Assembly: GCA_021824175.1 (NCBI GenBank)
Contig: JAKALP010000001.1
Span: forward strand, 1-64,000
Reading direction: 5' to 3'
Length of the DNA stretch: 64,000 nucleotides
Source of the DNA: Deltaproteobacteria bacterium
GTDB lineage: Bacteria > Desulfobacterota > Desulfobacteria > Desulfobacterales > Desulfosarcinaceae
Shown here: in pieces, positions 51,633-62,600 of the stretch
Layout of the letters: every line of letters begins with the position of its first letter
Position numbering within the stretch: the stretch's first letter is position 1
The notes under the pieces: model-generated
Database searches by the model: none
Told to the model about the DNA's origin: nothing
Seen by the model: only the letters and a program-made list of their open reading frames with translations
Position numbers and translations under genes: made by a program

Positions 51633-52910
51633 TTACTTACATGGATTTACATTTCCGTATGCGGGTTGAGGAGCGACTATGACATCCCCTGCCTGACCGA
51701 GAAGTCCTCCAAAAAATGAAGCCCAAGCGCCCCCTTCAGCGCCTATCCCAACATTCAAACCCGCTGCAAAATCACTGACGGCAAGCCCTAATGGACCAAC
51801 AATCCCCGCGCCTGCCAAACCGCCCACAACAGCACCTACACCTGCGCCAGTTATCCCACCAACTAATGCAGATTGCCCAATTTCAGACCAGCTGCCGCCT
51901 GTTACCCAGGCACCAATCGCACCCGAAATAGATCCACCAACTCCACCTGCGATAGCACCACCAACCGCCCCGCCGACTACGGTTGCAAATTCTCCATTAG
52001 GATCAACAAACATTACCGGATTATTTTGGACATACGTATAAACATTTACTCCCCCCGTCAACCCAATAGGGTCAGGCATTAAATATCTTCCCAGTTTGGG
52101 ATCGTAGTACCTCCAGTAGTTGTAGTGCAGGCCGGTTTCGGGGTCGAAGTATTGGCCCGGCAGGCGCAGGTTGTTGGTGACGGTGTTGAGTGTAACATCG
52201 GCCTGGCCGAAGGGCAAGTAGTCGGCGGACCAGACCACGGCGCCGCCGGTGTTGGTCATGCGCTGGGGCGTGCCCAGGTGATCGTTGTGGTAGTAGTAAA
52301 CGGCGTTGTTGGCATCAATCTGGGCCAGGGGCTCGCCGTTTAGATAGACATAGGCTTTGATCAGGGTGCCGTCGGCCGTGGTTTCGGCGATGAGATGGCC
52401 AGAGAGATCATAATGGTACACCGTGGTCTGGCCGTTGATGGTCTTGGTCAGGCGTTGGCCGTCGTAGGTGGTGGTGTACTCGGGCGTGGCCGGGGCCGGC
52501 GGCGCGCCGCCCGCGATGATGGCCCGGCCGATCATGTTGCCCCGGCTGTCATGATCAAAATTGACGCTCTGGGTGCCGCTGATGCTGTCCAGCCGGTTGG
52601 TGCCGGGCACATAGCTGTACGTATCGGTTCCGCTGCTACTGGTGGCGCTGCGGCGGTTGCCGGTGCGGTCATAGAGAAAGCCCTGGGCGCCGTAAATGCC
52701 GCTGGCGCTGGTAAGCTGGTTGCGGCCGTCATAGCCAAAGCTCTGGCTGCGGGCGCTGCTCAATTGGTCGGTGATGGCCGCGATGTTGCCGGCGCTATCC
52801 GGCGTATAGGTGCGCTGCAGCACCGCGCCGTCCGTGATGGAGGCGATCTGATAATTTTGATCAAAGCCTTTGGCCTGGGCCATGCCATTGCCCAGGGTCA
52901 TGGCAGTCAA
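51633..52910 (-). CDS. 5'-truncated RHS repeat-associated core protein with variable C-terminal tip
   Basis: A 425-residue frame. YD repeats (SFGYDGRNQLTSASGIYG, FDHDSRGNMIGRA) lead to the RHS core (YYHNDHLGTPQRMTNTGG, then GLHYNYWRYYDPKLGRYLMP and DPIGLTGGVNVYTYVQNNP). After VDPNGEF comes a Gly/Ala-rich tip of about 115 residues with repeated GG(A/V)xGG spacing, possibly a glycine-zipper membrane or pore toxin. Base composition drops sharply at the core-tip junction (about 52085). The 5' end is cut: in frame, a stop lies just before RLTAM, where the second copy at 49.9 kb continues. Export signal and N-terminus are missing, so it may be an orphan tip. Confidence 0.75.
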   Translation of the reverse strand: MTAMTLGNGMAQAKGFDQNYQIASITDGAVLQRTYTPDSAGNIAAITDQLSSARSQSFGYDGRNQLTSASGIYGAQGFLYDRTGNRRSATSSSGTDTYSYVPGTNRLDSISGTQSVNFDHDSRGNMIGRAIIAGGAPPAPATPEYTTTYDGQRLTKTINGQTTVYHYDLSGHLIAETTADGTLIKAYVYLNGEPLAQIDANNAVYYYHNDHLGTPQRMTNTGGAVVWSADYLPFGQADVTLNTVTNNLRLPGQYFDPETGLHYNYWRYYDPKLGRYLMPDPIGLTGGVNVYTYVQNNPVMFVDPNGEFATVVGGAVGGAIAGGVGGSISGAIGAWVTGGSWSEIGQSALVGGITGAGVGAVVGGLAGAGIVGPLGLAVSDFAAGLNVGIGAEGGAWASFFGGLLGQAGDVIVAPQPAYGNVNPCK

Positions 52911-53053
52911 GCGTTAGCTTGAGGACCTTGTATTGCAACGGATTATGCGAGCTCAAGATGCACCAATGCCCCCTTGGCTTTTAAACGCCAAAAAAATAGG
53001 GGGCACTGGACAAATATGGACGTGAACTATTTGGAACCCATGCCGCGTTTCTA

Positions 53054-53413
53054 TTACTGGGCGGCGGGGGCTTCTTTCTTCTGTTTGGGTTTCTTTTCTT
53101 TTTTGGCTGGTTTGGCCTCTTCCTTTTCCTTCTTGGCTTTGGGCGCCTGGGCGGGCTGCTTGGCCGCTTTCTCAGCTTCTATCTTGGCGGCTTTGGCTTC
53201 CTTTTTCTGGGCTTGCAGCTTTTCCTGGGCCGCCACCTGCATCAGGCGGTGCTTGGCTTTGCGGACATCGGCCTTGAGTTTTTTGACCTGGGAGTCCTTT
53301 TCAATGATCTTGGCGGCGATTCCTTTGGATTCGAGCAAGGCAATCCGGGCGGCCAGGGCAGCCTGGGCGACTTGCTGATGTTGCTCTTCGTAAGCTTTGG
53401 CTTTCAGGTTCAT
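53054..53413 (-). CDS. Lys/Ala-rich basic protein
   Basis: A 119-residue protein starting MNLKAKAYEEQHQQVAQAAL after a GAAGGAGAACCCC binding site. The N-terminal half is helical, and the last 55 residues are almost only Lys, Ala, Glu, Pro and Gln (KAAKQPAQAPKAKKEKEEAK), resembling histone-H1-like or nucleic-acid-binding tails. No family is recognised. It lies between the RHS tip gene and the Tc-like giant gene, all on the minus strand. Confidence 0.72.
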   Translation of the reverse strand: MNLKAKAYEEQHQQVAQAALAARIALLESKGIAAKIIEKDSQVKKLKADVRKAKHRLMQVAAQEKLQAQKKEAKAAKIEAEKAAKQPAQAPKAKKEKEEAKPAKKEKKPKQKKEAPAAQ

Positions 53414-53530
53414 GGGGTTCTCCTTCGACGGTTGATGCGGCAACAATCTGAAAAAATTGGCGATGTATAAAACAGGCGGCGTTGGATTGTCAATGACGAT
53501 CAACGCGGCGCAGGCGCGTCATAACGATTG

Positions 53531-53591
53531 TCGTACGCGTACTCGAATGATTTTAATGGTTTTTCGAGTACGAGTACGCGTACGAGTACGA
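53531..53591. repeat. TCGTAC-hexamer hairpin element, copy 5
   Basis: The left arm (53531-53547) is TCGTAC, GCGTAC, TCGAA. The right arm (53563-53591) has the same unit order as copies 1 and 2. The loop is exactly 15 nt, as in copies 2 and 3. It sits between the Lys/Ala-rich gene and the 3' end of the giant gene. Confidence 0.93.
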
Positions 53592-53677
53592 CCTGCGCGC
53601 AGGCCAATATTGTGCAACACTCCTGACTCACACGCAAAACCGCAAAATACCGCCTCCCAAAATCTACCCGGCCGGGC

Positions 53678-56600
53678 TCAATTCGCCGGCCCCAGAATTA
53701 TGATCACATCCTTCATGTCGTTGCGTTGCAGTTCGATCTGTAGCCTGGGGTTTCCCAAACTGAGATTGGTGACGGGTTTGGCCCCAGGGAAATCAGCGTT
53801 CAGCCATCGTCCCACGCTCGCATTGGAATCCGGCGGCATCACGCGCATATCCACCGGCTGGCCGCCGATTTGGGCTTGGATGGGCGAGACCGGATCAGCA
53901 AAGAGCGCATGCAGCGACACATTTTCCTGGACCGCCAGGCGATCCCGCAGCCAGAAGGGGTAGTGGGCGGCGTCGAGATCGATTTGCAGCCCATACCAGC
54001 CATCCGTGTCCGTGGATTGCTTGAACTGAGCCCAGACCGAGGGAAAATAGGTGCGCAGACTCAAGGCTGCCTGTGGGGCGGCCTGGCGCAGGCGTTTGAC
54101 CAGGGCGCCGTTGGTATCATCGATGGTCTGGCGCAAGGCCGCATCCTCGCGCGCCGTGTAGCTGAGGCGCACGATCACGTCGGTGATGGTGCCATAATCA
54201 AATGACGGCAGGGCCTTGGGCAAGCTCAGGGTCCAGCTGCTGATGGCGCCGGTGCCTTCAAAGGGCAGCAGCCGGTCGTCGCGGAAATTGAACTCGAACA
54301 GGCCGGCGTCGCTTTGGGCCGTGCTGGCGCAGATGGTGGGCGCGTAGCGCAGCGACATTTCGGTCAGGGGCTGATCGGCATTGGGACGCTCGCGCACCTG
54401 GCTGCGGGTCATGCGCAGAGTGGCGCCGATGCTGGTATAGGGGCCGACCACGCACGGCAGGCTGATGCGCACGGCTTTGATGCGGCGGAAGTAATGGCCG
54501 GGGTAGTAAAGATCAAAGAAGAACTCGGGGATATTGAAGGCGCACTCGCCGGTCTGGCGCAGGGCGACCAATTGATCGGGGTAGAACTGGGCCAAAGAAA
54601 AAGATTGTTCTACTTCCAGTTGCCGGATGTTGGTTTGCAGATAACTCAGCTCCAGACGTTGCAAATCCAGACTCAGGCTTTCGCCGGCCAGCAGCCCGGC
54701 TTGTTCGCCGGACCAGGGCATGGGGCTGAGGGTCACCGTGTCCCGCAATTCGGGCCGTTCGAAGTGCATGGCCTGTTCGGCCAGGCGCGCCATGGTCCAG
54801 GCCGAGTCAAAGGCCAAGCGGTAGAGCCGGTGCAGTTGGGTGGACATCCAGGTGTACAATCCCAGGTTGGTGAACTTGTCGCGGTAGAACTCATAGGCCT
54901 CCTGGGCCTGATCCATGGAGGTTTGATGGACCTCCAGGGAACGCTCGGCTATGGAGACCCGGATTTCGGCGGCCGCGATCTGCTTGTCCAGTTGGGCCAC
55001 TTCGCGGTTGGCCAGTTCAAGCTGATGATGCCATTCCTCGTTGCGGCGGTCGAATGCGCCCTGAGCCGCCGAAGCCTTGCCGGCCCAATCGAAAACCGAA
55101 GCCGCGGCCCGGGTCGACGCAGAGATGCGGCCCAGCACATTCATGACCGTCCGGCCGCCGGTGCTGGCTTCCATGCCGGTCATGGTGGGCGCCTGGATCT
55201 GGGGGATCATGCCCACGATGGCCGCGGCCAGCTCCAGGGTGGAGGAGATCATGCCCATGGTCGAAGCCAGTTCGGTGTAGGTCTGCTGGGAGTGTTCCGA
55301 AGCATTGAGCCCGGTGCTGATCAGGTTGGCAAAATAGGTCTGGCGGTATTGGCTGGAGGCCTGCTGCCGGCGCAGGCTCTCCAGTGTGTCGTTGGCCGCG
55401 TCGATCTCCCACTGGACCAGCTGGGTGCGCATGTCGAGCAGATTGCGTTCCTGCACGGCCCGCATGGCGGCCAGTTCTTCGCCATCGCGTTTTTCCATGG
55501 CCGCCAGGAGCTGAGCCCCGAAGTTTTGCGCTGTCGCGGCATACTGCCGGGCTTTTTCCAGCAGGAAAGTAAAACGATAGGGCGGTACATGACCGGCCGC
55601 ATTTTCCAATACTTCTTCCAGCGTCAGACCGGCGGCCCGCATACGGACCAGCAGCCGCGGGTCGATCTCCGGCGCAAAGAGGGCCAGGGTGCGGCGCACG
55701 CCGGCAATGTCCATACAGTTGCGGATCTTGAAGAGCCGGTCTTCCACCCGATCATAATAGGCCAGCAGTTCCTGGTTGAGAGGGAAGCAGAAGATATTTT
55801 TGGCGGCCACATATTCGACCGGGTTGATTTGGGTCGGGGGTACATGATTGGAATGACCGTTGAAGCCATTATGCCCTGGCGGCGGCACATCGTGGAGGGT
55901 GTACTTGATATCGGGCAGACCGCCGGCCAGTTGGCCGATGATGACGTTTGTTCCCGGCCCCCCCCCGTTGATCTGGGTGCCGAAAGGTGAGGCGCCATAT
56001 CCCGTGTGTTCGCGGTCATAGTCGATATTGCCGCCGATATATTGGCCCGCGTCCGGCCCCCCGGCCGTCGAACCGGCGCCGGGAACCACCCCGCCGCTGA
56101 TGGAGAGATTGGCCAGGGGCGTGCCGCCGGAACCGGACCAGTACATGGGGTTGGGACCCGCGGGCGGGGCGTCCATTCCCAGCCCAGGACTTTCGGCCGC
56201 GGCCGGCGCGCCGGCGCTGCCGCTCGCCATCAGGGCGGCGGCAAACTTCGGTTTGACGGGCGGCGTTTCAAAGTTGATTTGTTTGGAAGTGGAGTCGTCA
56301 GGCAGCTGGAGAATCATCTCCTCCATCTCTTCGATCAGCAGATCGGAGACAGTGCTTAGCGACGGCTTGATGTCGTCATAGGTCCGGCTTTTCTCCTGGA
56401 AGCATTTGGGCAGTAGATTGGGTTTGGCGCCCAGGATATCGGCGGCCAGCACGTAGAGCAGAGTGGCTTCGTTGACCGATTCCATGGTGAATTCGGAGAA
56501 GAGTTCATCGCCCCAGTCCAGCAGATTGTCCACATACTTCATGACCACGGCTTTTTGGTAGGCGCTCAACCGCAACCGGGCGATGGCATGCGGGTTGAAG

Positions 56601-59600
56601 GGATCGTTGCGGTACACGGCCAGGGCCGCCGGGTCAGTGAGCATCTGCCGCAGGGTCTGCGGCGTGAGAGTGGCAAATTCGCGGTAACGCCAAGGTTGCC
56701 CGTCGCGGGCCATGGGATCGAAGATATAGTCATACCAGTGTTTGGTCTCCTCGAAACGCTGCCGGCTGTTGAGATGGTCGGCCAGCAAAAATGGAATGTG
56801 GAAGAACAGCTCGCGGAAGTAAATGCCGTAAGGGCCTGTATAACCGAAGCTTTCAAACCAGGGCGGCATCCGCAGGTTCACGCCCGTAGTGGTGATGCCC
56901 AGGGCCGGCTCCGCCAAACTCTTCTGGAAATCGGCATCCAGCAGGCCCTGCAGCTGGTAGGTGTTGAGTTGTTTGAGCAGCGCTTCCCGGATGGTGGTGC
57001 TCAGCTTGATGAAGAGATATTTTTGCGGCCCGTAACCCACCAGGCCGTCGGCATAGCCGCCGTCGGGAGTGGCGATGCGCACGATCATGTCCGGCATAAA
57101 AGGCGTGGCGGTTTCCGAGCCTAAAAAGACATCGGCGCGCCGGTTGACCACCAGACGGTCGAGGATGGCGCTGAAGGTGGCGATATCCGCAGCGGCCAGC
57201 AGTCCTTGGGTGGGGACCGGGAAGGATTCGGCTGTGCTTTCGAAGATGTGATGGCCCACCCGTTGCGCCTTGGTGCGGCCGTCCATGTAGAGCTGTTGAC
57301 CGTCGATGCACAAAACGCCGATGAGATAAGCTGCTCGCAGCGCGGCGCTACTGGGCGTAATACTGCTGTAGGCCACGAAGGGTACATTGCGGTCGGGCAG
57401 ATTCACGAATCCATGCACATCGGAGTTCATGGCCGCCACCTGGAGCTCTTCGTGCAGGTCGGGGTGGCGCCGGATTGTAGGAAAGGCCATTTCCCAGCGC
57501 CAGCCTAGGGCGGTAAACCCGTCCATGGGCGCGCCGTGGTGCCAAACCGCCTGATAGGCTTCATAGGAGCCCGGCAAGGCAAAATAATTGGCGCCGTTTT
57601 GCTCCACCTGCACGGAGCGCGGTTCGGCTTTGAACGGCCGCTTGAAGAGGCCCATGGTGGGGGCAGCGCCGTCGCGATCCAGTTCCTTGAGGTAGTCATA
57701 ATAGGAGAAAACCCCAAGGGGCGCAGGAAAGGGGTGGTTGGGCGCATCGAAAAGTTCAATGTTCATCACCAGCCAATCGGCGTATTTGGCTTTGCGACGG
57801 CCATCGGCATCCAGGAAGTAAAGCTCTTGGGGCGGGGACCACCCGCCATTGGCGCGGCGCTCCGTCCATTTGACTTTGAACTTGTGCTCATACCCATCGA
57901 AGTAATTCTGGCCTTCGATACGCCGCGTGGTGGAGGCGGTGGCGGTTTCGATCCAGAAGAGCATCAGTTTGCGTTGGAAGACCACCGGCGACACCCATTT
58001 GGCTGGAATTTGCACATTGAGCTTCTCCCAGGGGGTGAAGTATAGCGGGTAGGTTGGCGCGCTTTGCGGGTCGCGGCTTCTTTCAACATTGATCAGCGTG
58101 CGCAAATAGTGCACCGGCGGCTCATCGGCCGTGGTGCCGATGAGATAGAGCACATCGGCGTCATCGTCCTGGAAGGCGCCCACGATCTTGAGCCCGGCGA
58201 CTTCCATATAGCCCGTCAGGTACTTGGCGTAACTTTCCTCAGCCTCAATATTGGTGATGCGGCGCTGCAGCAGAGCGTCTTCAAGATCATTGAACAACGG
58301 CGTCTTGTCGTCGCGCAGGTCTGGTTCGATGAAGTTTTCCGGGAAGAGAAACACCTTGCGATTGGCTTCCCAGACCCGGTAGTTCTTGCGCCAGTACCAC
58401 TGGGCCCGGGCTTCATCGTCATCAAAGGCGGCCGGCTCCAGGTTCATCAGCGCGCGGTGCACATAGAGCTGCAACGTGGAAAGGGCCGCCACCAGCCGGG
58501 AGGTGCGCGCGCAGCCGCCCATGTCCACATCCATCAGGAAGTAATCGTACAGGCTCATTCCGTCGGGAATGCCCAGGGCAACGGCATTGGCGCGGACATA
58601 GGCCACCAGGGCATCGCGGCGTTTGGCCCGGATCAGATCTTCGAAGGCTTCGGAATTCTCCTGGTAGATCTCTTCTTCGGGATATTTGGCCCGGAAGGCG
58701 CCGTAGATGGCGTCGGCCGCGCGCCAGAGATCTTCCACGGTTTCTTCTTTGGGGCCGCCCGCGCCGGCCTTGCCCAGTCCCAGCAGTGCCATGAAATCGG
58801 GGCTGACACCCAACCGTTTGGCCATATCGAGTGGTATCCGGCGCCTTTGGAAGCGCTCATACCATTGGCCCGCATCCAACCCGTACACCGTATTGAGGCT
58901 CAGAATCTCTTCCTTGGTGCAGCGCATCACCAGGGCCCATTCGTCGGCTGGGAAGTGCGACCAGACATTGTTGCCGATCAACGCGTCCAGCGCCGACCAG
59001 CGGTCGGCGTCGGTGGCCGTGGCAGTAGAAGGATCGTTTGGATCGGTATAGGCCCGCCAATAGCCGTAGGCGCTGACAGCCTTGAGGGTCTCCAGGAGCA
59101 TGGTCCCGTTGGGCTGTCCGCCAAAAGTGCTCCATTGGTCCAGGATGTTCAGGGCCGCGGCCGTATCAATGCCCGGCGGTTTGAAAAGCCGCTGCATCCG
59201 CAGCAGTGAGCCGGCCAGCAGGTTCAGGGTCGGCAGGCCGGCAACTTCGCCAAATACTTCGCTGGCATCCACGGGTTGTTGGGGCGAAGTAAACAGGCGT
59301 AAGGCCGTGACCAGGGCCGGGTCCAGGCCCAGCTCTCCGGAGCAGGTGCGGTCCAATACTACCAGCGGATCGAACTGCCGCAGCAGGGCCAGCATCTGTT
59401 GCCGGGGCAGGTCCAGGGGCTGATCCAGGGCGAAATGGGGATTGGGGCTGTTGAGGAATATCGCACTGATGGCCAGCCCGGTACCGCCCGCGGCAGGGCT
59501 GAAGGCATGGCCGGCGGGATTGCCCAGGTTGGCCGCCACCAGCCAGCGGGACTGCTGCTCGGACAGGCCGATGGCGGTAAAGAGCGTGTCTTTGATCGCC

Positions 59601-62600
59601 ACGGGTCCGGGCTGGTTCAGCAAAGCGTGCAGCAAGCCGCTCACCATGGCCTGGGCCAAGTCCGCGCCGCCCACCAATGGGGCGGGATTAGCGGCCGTTA
59701 GCCAGGCAGTATTTAAGCGATACTTGGCGGTCGGCCCGGTGCCTGACACCTGCAAAAAGGGCTTGGAGGTAGCGCCCGGCGGCACCGTCTCCAGATTATC
59801 GCTGATCAGTTGGGCGGAGCGGGCCGCATTCACAAAGAGCGCGGTGAAGGCCGTGTTGTCGAATTCTCCCAGGCGCGTGGCCAGGTTAATGACCGCGGTC
59901 TTCGCTACATCAAAGTTCAGCGCCGTGGTGGCCGTGGTCAGGGCCGCCGCCAGCGCGCTGTCGGCAATCACGGCCGGCAGACGAAAGAAATCCGCCACAC
60001 TCTGCGGGTACACCGCGCCGCTGCTGACCAAAGAAGCGATCACGTCGCGCGATTGGTCTTCGGTCAGACCCACGGAAGTAAAGACCGTAGCCGGGAAGAC
60101 GGCCAGTTTTTCGTCGCTGATGCGTTTGACAATACTCGCGGCGGTTTCATCTGCCGCCGGCTCGCCGGCCGGGACGGCGGTGGCATCCAGCAGCCATTCA
60201 ATATCTTCCAGCGCGTAGCCGCTGCTCTTCTGCCAGGCGGAGATGCGGATCAAGGCGAAGAGATCGCTGCGGTCGCGCACGTATTGATCGGCGGCCGTGC
60301 GACCGCCGGCCACGGGCAGCAGTTCCGGCGTCAGCCGGATCAGGCGGCACAGGTCGACCGGCCTCACCTGCAGCAGGCGGCACAGGCTGGCGTGGCGGTA
60401 CAGGATGGCCAGGGTATCGGCGGTCAGCGCCAACTCGGTTTGTGCGGGCGCCACGGCCGGGCCGAGACCTTCGGGAGCCAGCAGGGCCGCCAGTTCGTTC
60501 TGGGTCAAGCCCAGGCCGCCCAGCAAACGGGCCGCATCATCCGCTTCGCCGGTATGGGCCGCGGGATTGATGGGCAGGGGCAGGATAACCGGCGACGTGC
60601 CGGGCCAGGGACCGCGCCGGGTCACGAACGGTTCGGCGTTGAAGCGGCGATCGAACAAGGCGGGCTGGCCCTGGAAACCGGTGTCCGGGATCGCATCCCA
60701 CAGCGCCATGGTCTCTTCGAGGGAGACGCCGCTCCAGTCGCTGATATCGAGAATTTCCACTATTGCGGCCATCAAAGTGTCCATGCCGGTACTGCTCAGA
60801 TCGGCGACTACGCCGCCGGCCGGAGAAGTACTTCCGGACGCCAGGTTGCGCAGGGCGATGCGCTCCAGGGCATAGTCCATTTCGGCCACGGTCCAGGGCA
60901 AACGGCGCCACAGGCGGATGATCCGATGCAACCGGTCCAGCCGCCGCGAGGTGAGATATTTGACCTGCTCCAAATTGTTCTGCACCGCGCCGGGGGTGGC
61001 CACCAACTCGGTCTGCACGCGGCTCAAGCTGGAGCCGTCGATGCTGACGACATCGCTGAGCACCAGTTCGCGCAGCACATCCCGATCCAGTCCCGTTGCG
61101 GTCTGCAGGGTGGAGAGGTCGATGAAATCGGTGATCATTTGATCCGGGCTGGCGGGCACATTGATGCTCAATCCATACAGAATTTCAAAGTAGAGATGGT
61201 TTGATTGCGGCGTGGCGATGAGTTCGTACTCCGCGGGCCACAGCTTCAAACGCGAGCGGGTCCTGACATTGCTCTGGCCGACGGCGGCTTGCACGATACG
61301 ATCGCGCGACAAGCCGAAGTGCGCCAGAAGTATTTCGATGCGTTCCAGCGGGAAATTCAATGGCAGCTGAAAGTTGGGCAGCGTTGGACTGCCGGCCGCG
61401 ATGGCCGTATAGAGATTTATGGGGTTATTCAGGACCGGCGTTTTGGCGCTGATCCAGGTTTCAAGCAGTTCGTTGACGATATCCAGGGTGGGCACCACGG
61501 TGCTGGTGTTGTCGCAGGTCAGGGGCAGCTCCCAGAGATCGGACCGGCGCGCATACAGATGCATTGGGTCGCTGGGGCCGGCCAGCGCGTTGAGAATATG
61601 GGTCTCGATGTAGTACATCAGATCCACGAAGTAGGCGGCCGGGCTCAATACTGACAGGCAATGGTCGCAGTCGCAGGCATCTGCGAGACCGAAGAGATCG
61701 GACCAGCGCGCGATTTTGGCGGCCGCCGCGCCGTGCAGACCATGGCCGGCCTTGCCCTTGAGCAGCTTTTGATCGCCGGCCGCGTCGCGCACCGCCATCC
61801 AGGCATGGGCGGCCCGCAGGCTGGTGGTTACGGCCTGGTCGCGCACCCGCGTGGCTTTTTCCAGGCTCAGACCGGTTTTGGCCATCAGCCCGACTTTGCT
61901 CTCCAAGGCCACTTGAACGGCTGAATAATAGCCCGCGCCCATTAAAAGCACGGCGTCAGCGGGATGGCCCGCCATGGCCAGCGCGCGGCGCATGGCCCGG
62001 AGCTGTCGCACGACCTGGTCCCGCAGGGGTTTGCTCTGGGCGTCGAATTTCAGATTGTTCAGATCATCGCTGTCCACGGTGTAGTCCAGGGTCAGCAGAT
62101 TCTTGCCGGCATTCAGGCTGGCCACCTCGGCCAGGGCGGTCGTAAGCCCGCTAATGGCTGTATTGAGATTGGACAGCGTTAATGCTTCGGCCGGAAGACC
62201 TGGATAGCGTTGCGCGATTTGGCGCGCGGCAGTAAAAGCAGATTGCTGCGCTTCGGTCAGCTGGGACAGTAATGCTTCGGCCTTCTCATCGTTCATCGGC
62301 AAATGCCAGAGCGCCTCCAGGGAGGCACTATCCGGCGTCAGTTCTTCCAATAGTGGACCGAGATTATCCGGTTTCCGGATGGTCCGGTGCAGCATGGCGA
62401 CCGTGGGAAAGGCGCCGGCAGCCGCGGTTTCAAGCTGGGCCGCAAATGCTTCCAAGGAGAGGCCTGGGGGTACCGCCACATCAGCCGTCTGAAGAAAATC
62501 CAGCCACTCTTTTTGAGTCAACTTGGACAGATCAGCGGCGCTGGATGGCGGCCGTTGCCCCAAAGAATCAAAGGGCCGGCTCAACCCCAGGGCCACGGCT

